A stretch of 64,000 nucleotides of DNA from positions 124,001 to 188,000 of the forward strand of contig NZ_RJKN01000007.1 in assembly GCF_003751265.1 (NCBI RefSeq), written 5' to 3'. The notes under the pieces are model-generated. The model was given only the letters and a program-made list of their open reading frames with translations. It was not told the DNA's origin and did no database searches. Shown here piece by piece: positions 63,749 through 64,000 of this stretch. The number at the start of each line of letters is the position of its first letter. Within the stretch, counting starts at the first letter, position 1. This DNA is from Pseudokineococcus lusitanus (GTDB lineage Bacteria; Actinomycetota; Actinomycetes; Actinomycetales; Quadrisphaeraceae). The position numbers and the translations under genes are program-made.

Positions 63749-64000
63749 GTGACCGCCACCCCGTCCGGGCCCCGGCCCGTCCGCGACCCCGCCACCGCCC
63801 GGGCCACCACCGCCGCCGCCCGCGCCCTCCTCGCCGCGCTGGACGACGACGGACGGCGGCGGCTGGCCGAGCGGGCCGGCCCGGACCGCCGCTCGTGGAC
63901 CTTCGTCGACGGGCGTCACCCGGGCCTCGTGCTCGGCGACCTCGCGGGCGGGGCGCTCGCGGCGGCGGAGGCGCTGCTGGCGAGCACGGGCGACGACCGC
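63749..64000 (+). CDS. DUF3500-like protein (N-terminal part, cut by window edge)
   Basis: 84 codons are open from the GTG at 63749 to the window edge. The segment ALLAALDDDGRRRLAERAGPDRRSWTFVDGRHPGLVLGDL, then a helix AAAEALLAS, resembles the start of DUF3500 proteins (helical lead, a W-x-F strand, then R/H-x-GL-x-L-x-DL). Function unknown. It lies 55 bp after purC and may be cotranscribed. The identification is tentative because the rest is missing. Confidence 0.45.
   Translation, partial: MTATPSGPRPVRDPATARATTAAARALLAALDDDGRRRLAERAGPDRRSWTFVDGRHPGLVLGDLAGGALAAAEALLASTGDDR

Overview
This window comes from a very GC-rich actinomycete chromosome. The evidence is GTG-heavy starts, GTGA/ATGA stop-start overlaps, an HspR/HAIR-controlled chaperone operon, an F420-type oxidoreductase, DUF3151 and STAS proteins, and actinobacterial class II aldolase and PurC. 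The exact genus cannot be read from sequence alone; a Kineosporiales-like or related soil actinomycete is a guess. I saw no rRNA, tRNA, CRISPR array, plasmid origin or complete transposon.

Left part (1-15.9 kb). A cut-off secreted protein is followed by a Tat-exported TIM-barrel protein and a small reverse operon (SRPBCC, membrane protein, GNAT acetyltransferase). The heat-shock operon dnaK-grpE-dnaJ-hspR sits behind two HAIR operators. Next come a hydrolase with a divergent OhrR-like MarR regulator, a MmcQ-like protein, a CYTH-CHAD polyphosphate protein, a secreted protein of unknown function, a NarL-type two-component pair and a GH114-like lipoprotein.

Middle (15.9-32 kb). A roughly 0.9-kb lower-GC patch (about 16097-17000) has replaced the 5' part of an ABC ATPase gene and the 3' end of an aldose-1-epimerase-like gene. 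It carries its own promoter and a small secreted protein. After it come a DUF808 protein, an FtsX-type exporter with two ATPases, an App1-like phosphatase, a PAS-GGDEF protein, an F420 oxidoreductase, a TetR/DHA2-efflux pair with tandem operators, a DUF418 protein and an antibiotic-resistance-type ABC-F gene preceded by a 17-codon leader peptide.

Right part (32-64 kb). clpB has its own HAIR site, making it a second member of the local HspR regulon. Housekeeping genes follow: xthA, pyrE, a SpoU methyltransferase, fba, two STAS anti-sigma antagonists, purA, two linked CNNM/CorC membrane proteins behind a structured leader, a MarR/MFS pair and ilvA (apparently starting at AUC). Then come an SDR that has lost its catalytic Tyr and Lys, a MetF-like reductase, glycerate kinase with an overlapping HNH protein (apparently CUG start), and a polyol ABC-transport/mannitol-dehydrogenase operon. 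The window ends with purD-purC and a cut-off gene. Many genes have a TAnnnT -10 box 6-8 nt before the start codon, so leaderless mRNAs look common.
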